Shown here: piece by piece, positions 53,145-61,157 of the stretch | How the letters are laid out: the number at the start of each line of letters is the position of its first letter | How positions within the stretch are numbered: position 1 is the first letter of the stretch | Made by a program: the position numbers and the translations under genes | Source: Parapedobacter pyrenivorans | GTDB taxonomy: Bacteria; Bacteroidota; Bacteroidia; Sphingobacteriales; Sphingobacteriaceae | Assembly (NCBI RefSeq): GCF_014636865.1 | Contig: NZ_BMER01000002.1 | Coordinates: forward strand, 120,282-184,281 | Reading direction: 5' to 3' | DNA: 64,000 nt | The notes under the pieces: model-generated | Told to the model about the DNA's origin: nothing | What the model saw: the letters and a program-made list of their open reading frames with translations, nothing else | Databases searched by the model: none

Positions 53145-54755
53145 TCACCTGTCATTCAAAGCGGCTTTCATAGCCTGGATCAGTCTCGGTGTGAATGTTT
53201 CCATCTCCCGCATGTACCTTTTTACTTTTTCCGGGCCCGGTGTACCTGGCATATTCCCGATATCCCGGTAGCCGATGAGGGCATTCAATTTATCGTTATC
53301 CATACGTTTCAGCGCAAGCATCAGCGCTTCCATTTTACCCGGAATATGTGGAGAACGCGGGTTGCCCGAAAAACCGTGTACCCGTTGCCAGCCTTCAAAG
53401 TGGATGATGAGTTCTTGCAGCGCCGCCCTTAGGGCAGCGCGATCTTCCGTTCGCTCCTCGGCGATACGGATAAATTTACAGATCGCCCCCATTGCCCGCA
53501 ATTGTAGCGCTAAGTCGTTTACAAACCTAGCCGGGTTGCCGAAAACGAGTCCGGATAATGGTCCCTTTTTCAAATCAGTCGCGGCTAATAAGTCCAACCG
53601 ATCTGCCATGCGAGTCATCCCAATCGGATCACCCCCCTGTAAAGCCTTCCATCCCGCAACGATCCATTCGCCCTGACCGGGCACCAGGTCGTCGGCAAAT
53701 GCCTCAAAGTCGACTTCTGTTGCCGGCAGGCCGCGCGCCGCACGCGCAAACATAAACGTATTGGGCAATTGCACCGCATGCGTCTGTGCATTGCCGATAA
53801 TCCCCCTATTTCCGACATCCATGCCGGCCCGGTACGTCGTATCCTGATTATACAGCGTAAACGGAAACGACGGTTCCCGTTCAATCGCTCCGTATTTAAA
53901 GGTAGTCACCCGATCTTCCATCCCTACCGACCGGGCTATTTCCACAATATCATTTTCATAACGGCTTCCCCATATCCCCCAAGGCTCATCATTTTGCTTT
54001 GCAAGCAACGTAATCACGTCGCGGATTTCCTGCTGGTTGGCCACTTCCAATATGCCCTCCGCATAAAATCTGCTGTAAGCTTCCCATCCAAAATGCGTCC
54101 AGTATTGCAATTCGATTCCCGGTCTCAATCGGTCGAGCATGGTGCGGTGGGCACTCAGCAGGTAAACGTATTCGAGGTTGGTAGCGTTCGGATATCCGCC
54201 GGGATCACTGTCGATAACAACCACCCCATTGGCGGCCGCCAAAGGCTGAAACAACTGCTCCCGCCAGGCCATGAGCTTTCCGAACGCGACGGGGTCTGCA
54301 GGATCAACCCGATCGTCCGTTTGAAAAAAGGGCCGGTTCTCAAACGTATATTTCGTGGCCTCCTCGTTCTTTACGGCTACATTGGGGCACATCACGATGT
54401 ACACCCTCATCCGGTACCGCTGTTGTGCGGTATCGATCACCTGGGCAATTTTGGCCAGGTATACTGAATCGCTTACCGTCAAGGGATTGGGCATCGTTTC
54501 GAGCATCGGCCAGATCACCACGGTGTTGTAACCCAACCTTCCTAAACCGTCGATGTAACCGACCCAGTCGTGGAGTGTCCACGTACGCGCTGCGTAGGGG
54601 TAATTGTACGACCAATGCTGATGGATATACATTCCCACCATTTTACCCGTTTCGGATGTTCCGGTCTGTCCCTTTGCCCCCGGGCCGCTGGCCAACAGGC
54701 AGGCACCCGCCAGCCAATGAAATGCGATCTTCAGTAACGATTTCTTCATGATCAA
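53145..54755 (-). CDS. Secreted protein of unknown function, paralogue B
   Basis: A 536-residue protein with a signal peptide (KIAFHWLAGACLLASGPGAKG), paralogous to the protein at 49974-51533. Identity is about 55-60% by eye in the first 220 residues and lower after that. Shared blocks include YIHQHWSYNYPYAARTWTL, VVIWPMLETMPNPLT, FENRPFFQTDDRVDPADP, VVIDSDPGGYPNATNLEYVY and QLPNTFMFARAARGLP. Retention of two full-length copies around a transporter suggests distinct specificities or two steps. Its start overlaps the SMP-30 stop by 4 bp (ATGA), so the two are translated together. I cannot assign an activity; a carbohydrate-active TIM barrel is the best guess. Confidence 0.85.
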   Translation of the reverse strand: MIMKKSLLKIAFHWLAGACLLASGPGAKGQTGTSETGKMVGMYIHQHWSYNYPYAARTWTLHDWVGYIDGLGRLGYNTVVIWPMLETMPNPLTVSDSVYLAKIAQVIDTAQQRYRMRVYIVMCPNVAVKNEEATKYTFENRPFFQTDDRVDPADPVAFGKLMAWREQLFQPLAAANGVVVIDSDPGGYPNATNLEYVYLLSAHRTMLDRLRPGIELQYWTHFGWEAYSRFYAEGILEVANQQEIRDVITLLAKQNDEPWGIWGSRYENDIVEIARSVGMEDRVTTFKYGAIEREPSFPFTLYNQDTTYRAGMDVGNRGIIGNAQTHAVQLPNTFMFARAARGLPATEVDFEAFADDLVPGQGEWIVAGWKALQGGDPIGMTRMADRLDLLAATDLKKGPLSGLVFGNPARFVNDLALQLRAMGAICKFIRIAEERTEDRAALRAALQELIIHFEGWQRVHGFSGNPRSPHIPGKMEALMLALKRMDNDKLNALIGYRDIGNMPGTPGPEKVKRYMREMETFTPRLIQAMKAALNDR

Positions 54756-55561
54756 TTGCTGTTGTGATATACCAATACCCCACCCGGACCGGGCTCGCCA
54801 TCGCCGCCGGTCACGATCATCCCATCGTCGAGTAGGGCCACGTTACTTGGCAACTGTATATCCACCTCGATCGAATCGATCAGGGCTCCGTTGGCATCGA
54901 GCACCTGCACCGCCGCCATTCCGTAATGAGCTACCCACAGGGTCCCATCGCGGTGAAGCTTAATCCCGTCCGGCAGGTTATACCCATCCGGATTATGGTT
55001 TTCCGGCAATGTTGCGAATACGTCATACGTGCCCGATGGCGATGTCGAGGGCCGGATAGGCAGGCACAGAATCCGGTTCTGGTAGCTTTCCGCGACAAAC
55101 AGCCACTGTTCATCCGCAGAAAGCGCTATGCCGTTGGGAAAATCCAGGTGTTTGGCGATCACGCGCTGCTCACCCGCCGGGCCGTAATAGCATACCTTTC
55201 CGGTATGCCGTATCGAATCGGTAAAATACACGCCGTCATGGCTATCTGCTACCAGGTCATTGGGCGTGTGGATACGTTCGCCCGCACAGCTGCCTATCAC
55301 GTCATAAGACAAGAAGTTACCCGCCCCGTCGTAGCGGCTTACGCTGGCATTCCCACTGTCGCATATGATGTGATCGCCGTTGCGTAGTATAAATTGCCCG
55401 TTAGGCTTAATACCCGTTGCCCAGTCCACGGCAAGGCCGTCTGTGGGATCCATCCGCATCACGGTTCCGCCCGCCAACGTGGTAAAAAAAATGGCGCCGT
55501 ACTCATCCGCGACCGCACCTTCCGTATACCATGGCAAGTTCAAATGGCTCTTCTTTTTCAT
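54752..55561 (-). CDS. SMP-30/gluconolactonase/LRE-type lactonase
   Basis: A 269-residue six-bladed propeller protein without an obvious signal peptide. Family motifs: LPWYTEGAVADEYGAIFFTT, the TPNDLVADSHDGVYFTDS metal-binding segment (Asn and Asp ligands), FPNGIALSADEQWLFVAES and LPDGIKLHRDGTLWVAHYG. These enzymes open sugar lactones to aldonic acids with a divalent metal. In this locus that would fit between a dehydrogenase, such as the divergently encoded SDR, and the mannonate-dehydratase-like enzyme. Translationally coupled to paralogue B downstream, and separated from the M81 gene by 85 bp holding an inverted repeat. Confidence 0.9.
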   Translation of the reverse strand: MKKKSHLNLPWYTEGAVADEYGAIFFTTLAGGTVMRMDPTDGLAVDWATGIKPNGQFILRNGDHIICDSGNASVSRYDGAGNFLSYDVIGSCAGERIHTPNDLVADSHDGVYFTDSIRHTGKVCYYGPAGEQRVIAKHLDFPNGIALSADEQWLFVAESYQNRILCLPIRPSTSPSGTYDVFATLPENHNPDGYNLPDGIKLHRDGTLWVAHYGMAAVQVLDANGALIDSIEVDIQLPSNVALLDDGMIVTGGDGEPGPGGVLVYHNSN

Positions 55562-55599
55562 CTGTTTATAATTGTCTTTTAATGGTGATGAAGCGATCA

Positions 55600-55633
55600 G
55601 ATTTATTCATCCATCTGTGTGGTTGAATAAATC
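55600..55633. promoter_or_regulatory. 10-bp perfect inverted repeat between M81 and SMP-30 genes
   Basis: GATTTATTCA (55600-55609) and TGAATAAATC (55624-55633) form a perfect 10-bp dyad with a 14-base centre that can add three pairs (CCA/TGG). There is no U-run after it on the minus strand, so it is not a normal terminator. It could be an operator, an mRNA-processing hairpin or an attenuator. Confidence 0.5.
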
Positions 55634-55646
55634 ATGATGGTTTCAT

Positions 55647-57140
55647 TTAAGAGATGATGTGATCAAATGGAAACAATGGTCTTCTGCGAAACCGGAAATC
55701 CAGTCCGGTCATGTCGGCTTGCGTTGCCCCCGGCGTATTCGCTTGCAGCACCGTTTTGCACACCGGGCCGTAAGCAGCAATCGGGGCGTTCACGCCTTTG
55801 GCGATGAGTACGTCAAAGGCTGCCGGATCAATGCCAAACGTAGTTAATTGACTAAGGCTAAAGGGTGGCACGCGCAATGTATGGATCATCATGACATTCC
55901 CGGCACGGGTCTCAACCAACAACGTATCGCCCATATTAAAGCGTACCTGCCCCCCATGTCGCGGTGCATGTTCCTCAAACTTACCATCCACTTTGGCCAA
56001 CACGGTAGCCTCCACGTGATAAGGCTGGTTGCGGAGACCCAACTGATAATCGTTTCCTAATGCCAATTGGATACAATCCCCTACCCCAACCCGCCAGCCC
56101 ACGGCTACCGACTCGGGGTCATACACGCACGTAAAGCCCCGCAAGCCCGGCTGTTGCTCAAGCTGTTTTAACAGCACCACGCTATCGCCCTCCGCACCAC
56201 CGCCTACGTTATCGCCCATATCGAGCCACAGTACCGGCTTGGGAGCCGAATCGATTTTCATGCGCTGTATCTCGAGTGTTTCCAGCACACCCACAAATGC
56301 ATGCCTGTTCGCGGTCAACACAGCCGCCAGCTGATGCGCAACCTCCTCTCCGGCGTACCGGTCGTTGTTGGTTACCACTAAGAATGATGTACCCATTTCC
56401 GGCACGTCAGCATAGGGGAATCCCAGTAGGATACTGATTGAAAGCACCTCCCCGGGTCTAACCACAGCATTTGCCGCTTCATATAGCATCTTACACGGGT
56501 AGTGCGCCGTTTGTTGTTGCTCAATACTGATCGTCACGGGTGGCTTAACCAGGTATTGAACCGGTTTGTAGATTCCCTTAAGGGTTTGGATGAGCAATTC
56601 TCCCGCCGCCCTGCCGGTTTCATACTGATCGATATGAGGGTTTGTCTTATATGACACCAGCGCGTCGGTAGCAGTAATCATTGCCGAGCTTACATTTGCA
56701 TGGGGATCCAGCGTTCCGATGATGGGCACATCCGCACCTACGAGTTCCCGCACCCTGCTCAACCAGTGCCCGTCCATGTCGGGCTGGTTTTCCGCAACCC
56801 CCGCACCGTGCGGCACCACCAAGCACCCGTCTACAGGCAATATCGCTTTGAGTCTTTCGGCCAGTTCATCTACCAGGATACCGTAAGCAGACGCCGTAAC
56901 CCTACCACCCGGTGTAGCTTCCGCAAATAGGACCGGAATTACCGCAACTCCATGTTCCTCCATCACCGCCAGCATGCCACCAATTTCGTGATGCGCGTCT
57001 TTGTATTCTTCCATCACCTGCTCACCGCGGAGCAAATGACTGTTTTCAAAATCGTTGATCGTCGTTTTCCGATCGATGAACGTATTGGATTCATGATATA
57101 TGCCCATCAGGGCTACCCGGTACGACTTTTTTGAAAGCAT
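55647..57140 (-). CDS. M81 family metallopeptidase (MlrC-like)
   Basis: A 497-residue protein from the ATG giving MLSKKSYRVALMGIYHESNT; the frame opens 47 codons earlier and overlaps the AraC gene without conserved sequence. MlrC-family features: GIYHESNTF at the N-terminus, LVVPHGAGVAE, GTLDPHANVSSAMI, VSYKTNPHIDQYETG, WLDMGDNVGGGAEGDS and the MlrC C-terminal domain. MlrC of Sphingomonas cleaves linear microcystin products, but most members are untested and some probably hydrolyse other amides. There is no signal peptide, so it should be cytoplasmic. It may remove an amide-linked group from an imported sugar, which would suit the neighbouring aminotransferase. Confidence 0.9.
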   Translation of the reverse strand: MLSKKSYRVALMGIYHESNTFIDRKTTINDFENSHLLRGEQVMEEYKDAHHEIGGMLAVMEEHGVAVIPVLFAEATPGGRVTASAYGILVDELAERLKAILPVDGCLVVPHGAGVAENQPDMDGHWLSRVRELVGADVPIIGTLDPHANVSSAMITATDALVSYKTNPHIDQYETGRAAGELLIQTLKGIYKPVQYLVKPPVTISIEQQQTAHYPCKMLYEAANAVVRPGEVLSISILLGFPYADVPEMGTSFLVVTNNDRYAGEEVAHQLAAVLTANRHAFVGVLETLEIQRMKIDSAPKPVLWLDMGDNVGGGAEGDSVVLLKQLEQQPGLRGFTCVYDPESVAVGWRVGVGDCIQLALGNDYQLGLRNQPYHVEATVLAKVDGKFEEHAPRHGGQVRFNMGDTLLVETRAGNVMMIHTLRVPPFSLSQLTTFGIDPAAFDVLIAKGVNAPIAAYGPVCKTVLQANTPGATQADMTGLDFRFRRRPLFPFDHIIS

Positions 57141-57274
57141 GTTACAAATGTCGCCAATACGCGTCGCGATGTTTACGGTTGTTTTATCCTTAAATGTAAT
57201 GCGTTTACCCACATGATACGACCAACATTGGTGGTGCACTACGCAATCCTGCAGGCACAGGTTTCGGCTTGGTT

Positions 57275-58162
57275 TCAGCAACTATGGGTTGGCACTTCAC
57301 TTCGGAAGCGGAATGGGCTTTTTCCCATGTGTTCTTTAAACACCTTACAGAAATGCGAATCGGAATTATAGCCGCAAAGGTGAGCTACCTCTGCGATCGG
57401 ATAGTCGGTTTCGATCAATAATCTGCATGCTTCGTTGATCCGGATTTCTTCCAGGTACTGCGAAAATTTCTTCTGTGTCCGTGACTTGAAGTACCGGCAA
57501 AACGACGGTTTCGTCATGCAGGCAATCTCAGTTACTTCGTCCAAGGTGATTTGCCGGTGTAAGTTATCCTTCATAAACTTCAGCACCTGCACCAACCTGT
57601 CGGGATACGGCGCGCTTTCCGTAGGCTGCTGATCCATGATCAGCCGTTTTTCTGACGAGCGGGTGATGATACTCATCACCTGCAGAAGCCCCACCACTTT
57701 TTCAAATCCGGTTTTCGAAGAGAGTACGATTAATTTCTCAGCGATGATACTGCGGGTCTTGCCGTAGATATTGATTCCCTTTGAAGCTTCGCCAACCATG
57801 CGCTTCAGGTCGTCATTTTGTTCAACGAGTTCGAAGATGTTCTGAAACACCGCAGGGCTGATGTAAACGGTGATCACCTTTGATTTCAGTTTGGAGTCTT
57901 TCTCAAAATAGACCGGATCGCTCAGCCATACATGGGGCACGTTGGAACCGATGAATACCATATCACCCGATTTGAAATCGGTCACTTCACTTCCAATAAT
58001 TCGCTTGCCATGGCCTTCCAGAATTAATGTGAGTTGCAGTTCGGGATGTTTGTGGTAGGCCGGTTTGGCATGGTAGGGCGAAGACAGGTAAGCATCTTCA
58101 CGCATATCTAAATGCACCGGACCCGTTACAAAAGGTGTGATTTCGGTTTCTATGACCTTCAT
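57275..58162 (-). CDS. AraC family transcriptional regulator
   Basis: A 295-residue regulator from the ATG giving MKVIETEITPFVTGPVHLD; the frame opens seven codons earlier. The N-terminal half is a cupin sensor (HKHPELQLTLILEGHGKRII, GDMVFIGSNVPHVWLSD). The C-terminal 100 residues hold the two AraC HTHs (ITLDEVTEIACMTKPSFCRY; YPIAEVAHLCGYNSDSHFCK), followed by the usual F-x-H-x-G-x-S-P-x-x-F ending. It is encoded at the head of the eleven-gene locus and diverges from the SDR gene. A 9-bp inverted repeat and a matching -7 box in the intergenic region point to self-control and control of both directions. Confidence 0.94.
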   Translation of the reverse strand: MKVIETEITPFVTGPVHLDMREDAYLSSPYHAKPAYHKHPELQLTLILEGHGKRIIGSEVTDFKSGDMVFIGSNVPHVWLSDPVYFEKDSKLKSKVITVYISPAVFQNIFELVEQNDDLKRMVGEASKGINIYGKTRSIIAEKLIVLSSKTGFEKVVGLLQVMSIITRSSEKRLIMDQQPTESAPYPDRLVQVLKFMKDNLHRQITLDEVTEIACMTKPSFCRYFKSRTQKKFSQYLEEIRINEACRLLIETDYPIAEVAHLCGYNSDSHFCKVFKEHMGKSPFRFRSEVPTHSC

Positions 58163-58231
58163 GGCTATCGCATTTAACAACAATTAGTTGACCAGCTTCA
58201 TCATTTGGTTTCTCTCTCAGCCCAGCTACTG

Positions 58232-58283
58232 GATGGTTAGTATCAGAATCAACCATTCGGTGGACTCCGATACTAACAAAAGT
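58232..58283 (-). promoter_or_regulatory. AraC-gene promoter with spaced inverted repeat
   Basis: In the 300-bp divergent region 58163-58462, GTTAGTATC (58235-58243) and GATACTAAC (58268-58276) form a perfect 9-bp inverted repeat with centres 33 bp apart, about three helical turns. A smaller repeat ATGGTT/AACCAT (58232-58237, 58250-58255) overlaps it. The minus-strand -7 box TACTTTTG (58276-58283) abuts the distal arm. No good -33 box was found, as expected for an activated promoter. The rest of the region holds only a weak TACCTTTA (58426-58433) facing the SDR gene. Confidence 0.55.
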
Positions 58284-58462
58284 ACGGTAAGATACGAATA
58301 AAAGGCATTTCCGTATTAACAAAAAGTATAATCCGATTAACATTCAGTATATTGAGGGTTATCAGCCTGTTAATCCACTGACATTTTCCGCCAAAACCAC
58401 GATAGGACGACGAAAAATTTCCTACTACCTTTATGGCCAACAATAAAATCGAAGATTAACAT

Positions 58463-59227
58463 ATGAAACTCGCAAGCAAGGTTGCCATCATTACCGGTGC
58501 GTCCCAATCGATTGGGAAAGGGATTGCGCTCCGGTTTGCCCGCGAAGGCGCTAAAGTGGTCGTCAATTACCTCTCGAACAAAAAGCTAGCCGAAGCCGTC
58601 GTTGCCGAAATCATCGAAAACGGTGGCGATGCGATGGCCTATGGTGCCGATGTAGCCAGCGAACAGGAGGTACAGGCCATGGTGGAGGCCACCGTTGCGC
58701 GCTTCGGCACCATCGATATCCTGGTCAACAATGCAGCCATCGATCCCCGGCAAAAGTGGAATGAAATTTCGGTTGCCGATTGGGACCGGGTCATGGCCAA
58801 CAACGTCCGGTCGCAGTTTGTGTGCTGCAAAGCCGTCTATCCCTATATGCAAAGGCAGCAATACGGCAAAATCATCAACGTATCGTCGGTGACGTATTGG
58901 TTCGGCAAAACCAACTATGTGCATTACGTTGCATCAAAAGGTGCGATCATCGGCTTTACACGAGCGCTTGCCCGCGAAATCGGCGGCGACAACATCACCG
59001 TAAACTGCATCACCCCCGGCGCCGTCAAAACCGAAACAGAATTAGCCAAGGTGGGTTCCGAGGCCGCGCAAGACGAAGCCGAAGCGGAACTTAAAACCCT
59101 ACAATCCATACCCAGGCGCCAACTTATCGACGATCTGGATGGTGCCTTTGTATTTTTAGCGTCGTCCGATAGTGATTTCATAACCGGCCAGACGCTCAAT
59201 GTGGATGGTGGGTGGATGATGCATTAA
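58463..59227 (+). CDS. SDR family oxidoreductase
   Basis: A 254-residue classical short-chain dehydrogenase. [12 protein letters not shown] (11-22) binds the dinucleotide, NNAA (89-92) stabilises the fold, and Ser142, Tyr155 and Lys159 (YVASK) form the active site. The C-terminal [12 protein letters not shown] is typical of the glucose-dehydrogenase/FabG-like group. Basic residues after strand 2 (NYLSNKK) are consistent with NADP(H), but this is not certain. It diverges from the AraC gene over a 300-bp region with a likely AraC site, so it probably belongs to the same pathway, perhaps oxidising the sugar whose lactone the SMP-30 enzyme opens. Confidence 0.94.
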   Translation: MKLASKVAIITGASQSIGKGIALRFAREGAKVVVNYLSNKKLAEAVVAEIIENGGDAMAYGADVASEQEVQAMVEATVARFGTIDILVNNAAIDPRQKWNEISVADWDRVMANNVRSQFVCCKAVYPYMQRQQYGKIINVSSVTYWFGKTNYVHYVASKGAIIGFTRALAREIGGDNITVNCITPGAVKTETELAKVGSEAAQDEAEAELKTLQSIPRRQLIDDLDGAFVFLASSDSDFITGQTLNVDGGWMMH

Positions 59228-59265
59228 CGGGCTTCAAATGCCGCGCTCCGTCCGGTATGCAGCAG

Positions 59266-59802
59266 CTATTGCTGTTTAACAACAGGCACAACCAACTCTA
59301 CCGCGATGACTTCGCCAATGCGTTTTTTCTCCAGGTTGTAATCGCCTCTGTTCAATTCGAACTGACCGCGGAATACCCCCTCATCCCCCGATCCATCAAA
59401 AGCAAACGGGATCGCAATCTTCCGGGTAACGTCCTTGATGGTTAGGTTGCCATTGGCCACAAAACCATTTTCCATAGGTGTAACCGTATGGGAGGCGAAG
59501 CGGATGGTGGGATACCTTTCCGCATCGAGAAAATCCGCCGCCAGCGCGTGCCTATTTTTGAGACCCATGCCGGTGCTGATCGTATTTACATCCACGGTGA
59601 CGTCAAATTTGGAATCCGCCAGGTTTAAGCTATCAAACTCGATGGTCCCTTTCAGGCCCTTTAGTGTGCCCGAGGCTCCTTTGGTACTGAACTTCACCGC
59701 GTAGTCGTCTTCCTTTACCTGCCACCCAACGAAATAGGCCGAGGTAAATGCCGAAAGCAGCAATAAACAGATTGCACCGGAATACAGGATTTTCTTTTTC
59801 AT
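59266..59802 (-). CDS. YceI family protein
   Basis: A 178-residue protein from the ATG giving MKKKILYSGAICLLLLSAFT; an earlier in-frame ATG overlaps the likely -7 box, so the later start is preferred. A signal peptide or membrane anchor is followed by the YceI lipocalin-like barrel (DDYAVKFSTKGASGTLKGLK, DLNLADSKFDVTVDVNTIST-type strand, YPTIRFASHTVTPMENGF, GNLTIKDVTRKIAIPFAFDG). YceI proteins bind polyisoprenoids or similar amphiphiles in the periplasm. It lies 45 bp after the CPBP gene in the same direction and converges on the SDR gene with 38 bp between the stops. Confidence 0.93.
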   Translation of the reverse strand: MKKKILYSGAICLLLLSAFTSAYFVGWQVKEDDYAVKFSTKGASGTLKGLKGTIEFDSLNLADSKFDVTVDVNTISTGMGLKNRHALAADFLDAERYPTIRFASHTVTPMENGFVANGNLTIKDVTRKIAIPFAFDGSGDEGVFRGQFELNRGDYNLEKKRIGEVIAVELVVPVVKQQ

Positions 59803-59826
59803 CTTCTTCACGATATTTAGTGAAAA

Positions 59827-59834
59827 CAAATGTA
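59827..59834 (-). promoter_or_regulatory. Putative -7 box before the YceI gene
   Basis: The plus-strand CAAATGTA is TACATTTG on the minus strand, a perfect TAnnTTTG match 24 bases before the chosen ATG at 59802. No -33 box at the right spacing was found, so this is a weak call. Confidence 0.35.
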
Positions 59835-59847
59835 GCTAAACGGCAAA

Positions 59848-60741
59848 TTATTCGGCCGCTTTATTTTTACTATTCCCGCCCCCAGTAAGCGTGTCCAAAC
59901 CATTCGGAACGATTTGGGGAATCATCCGGAATCGCTGCCCCAATAGGCTGATCAGGCTGTCGGGCGATATCGGTGATGTGGCTTTAAAGTCGATATCTAC
60001 CAACGCATCGTCGACGTACCAGCCATTAGGTGTTCCGATCAGATCGACGATGTGCTGCAGATTCGCCTGGCGCACATGCACCGTATCGATACCCGTCTCC
60101 TGCCTGAAAATCCGAATGTGTTCGGGGCGCTCCGAAAAGGCGTACTGGGTTACGACCAATGAATATTGCGGCGAATGGGCGTCAATGACTATTTTTCCAT
60201 GTATGGAGAGGGTTATTGGAACAATAATCACCGCGTTGAATACCGCGTGCATCAGTATGGACCACCGTAAGCCGTGCTTCAAACGAAGGTAGGCCATCAG
60301 GAATCCACCAACGAGCTGAGAGCCGACGATAACCGGGGCAAGCAGGTAAAACAATATTTCGCGGTTGTCGTAATTGCTCATGTGAACCAGCGCAAAGATC
60401 ACACTGGAACCGTAAACAGCTATTTTCAGCGCCCGGTTACGCGCAAATTTCAACGGATAGCGAAAAAGCATTTCCTCGACGATAGGAACTACAATTAAGA
60501 CAACGATGACCAGAAACCAGAGTGGCATTTTCGCGGTTAGCGGGCCGCCCTTTATGGGCAGCACGTGCTGGTCAATGAGCAAGGCCAGCGGAATAATAAT
60601 CAAGGCGGCAAAGGCGAGATTGATAGCCAAAACCACCATCCAGGAGCGAAAAGCCCCATTTTCAGGACCGTCCACAATTTCCTGGGGGTTTCTCAGAAAT
60701 TTCCCGAAGTCTTCCCTAAAACGTCGAACTATGCTTCTCAT
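59848..60741 (-). CDS. CPBP family intramembrane metalloprotease
   Basis: A 297-residue protein from the ATG giving MRSIVRRFREDFGKFLRN; an earlier in-frame start lies in the duplicated upstream sequence. It has several membrane helices. CPBP/ABI motifs are present: VEEMLFR (Glu89-Glu90 and Arg94), FALVHMSN with the second-helix His, and LMHAVFNAVI with the third His. These enzymes cleave within membranes or process prenylated peptides; bacterial roles include immunity to bacteriocins. Its upstream region (60752-60844) is a copy of the S41 gene promoter region, so it may be expressed from a captured promoter. Confidence 0.92.
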   Translation of the reverse strand: MRSIVRRFREDFGKFLRNPQEIVDGPENGAFRSWMVVLAINLAFAALIIIPLALLIDQHVLPIKGGPLTAKMPLWFLVIVVLIVVPIVEEMLFRYPLKFARNRALKIAVYGSSVIFALVHMSNYDNREILFYLLAPVIVGSQLVGGFLMAYLRLKHGLRWSILMHAVFNAVIIVPITLSIHGKIVIDAHSPQYSLVVTQYAFSERPEHIRIFRQETGIDTVHVRQANLQHIVDLIGTPNGWYVDDALVDIDFKATSPISPDSLISLLGQRFRMIPQIVPNGLDTLTGGGNSKNKAAE

Positions 60742-60751
60742 AAAGTGGAAT

Positions 60752-60844
60752 TTCTCATGGTTTTGTTGCTGGGTTTTTATTGATGGCACTGATTAGCTTT
60801 GTTTTGCAAGATAAAAAACATCAGCTTAACATGCAACTAAACTT
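60752..60844 (-). repeat. Duplicated S41-peptidase upstream region
   Basis: These 93 bp match 36853-36945 collinearly with about seven mismatches; the distal 55 bp (60790-60844 against 36891-36945) differ at one base only. The copy contains the whole presumptive S41 promoter in the same orientation, and now lies before the CPBP gene. It joins directly to the gene relic at 60845. Confidence 0.88.
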
Positions 60845-61140
60845 CCGAGTCGCTCATCATGTTGCGCTCCAGCATCGCCAATGCCTGCCGGTACGCCGCA
60901 TTATCCACAAAACGATGATGCATAAGTGAGCTCCAATTGCCAGCTTGCTCCACCGGTCCTGACCGGACCACGTGGGGTACTGCGCCACATTGTTCAGCAC
61001 ACCGTCACCCATTCACGCAGCCCCACAGCACTACACGATCGCCCGGTGCCAAGCACAGATCCCATACCCGTCGGCGTAGTTTTTCCGCATCGCGCACAAA
61101 CGTCACATCCCCGAACGACGGCACAAACAAGGAAAGCGAG
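60845..61140 (-). pseudogene. Relic of an EreA/ChaN-like lipoprotein gene (copy of 38066-39631)
   Basis: Three collinear blocks match the intact lipoprotein gene: 60845-61000 to 38950-39103, 61001-61020 to 39259-39278, and 61021-61140 to 39381-39500. The blocks are about 85-95% identical by eye. Segments of about 155 and 102 bp present in the intact gene are missing at the joins. There is no start, no continuous frame and no lipobox, so it cannot make a protein. With the adjoining S41 promoter copy it marks a segmental duplication that later lost most of its length. The remaining 17 bp up to the PorP/SprF stop hold nothing recognisable. Confidence 0.88.
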
Positions 61141-61157
61141 CGGGAATTTGAAGTATG

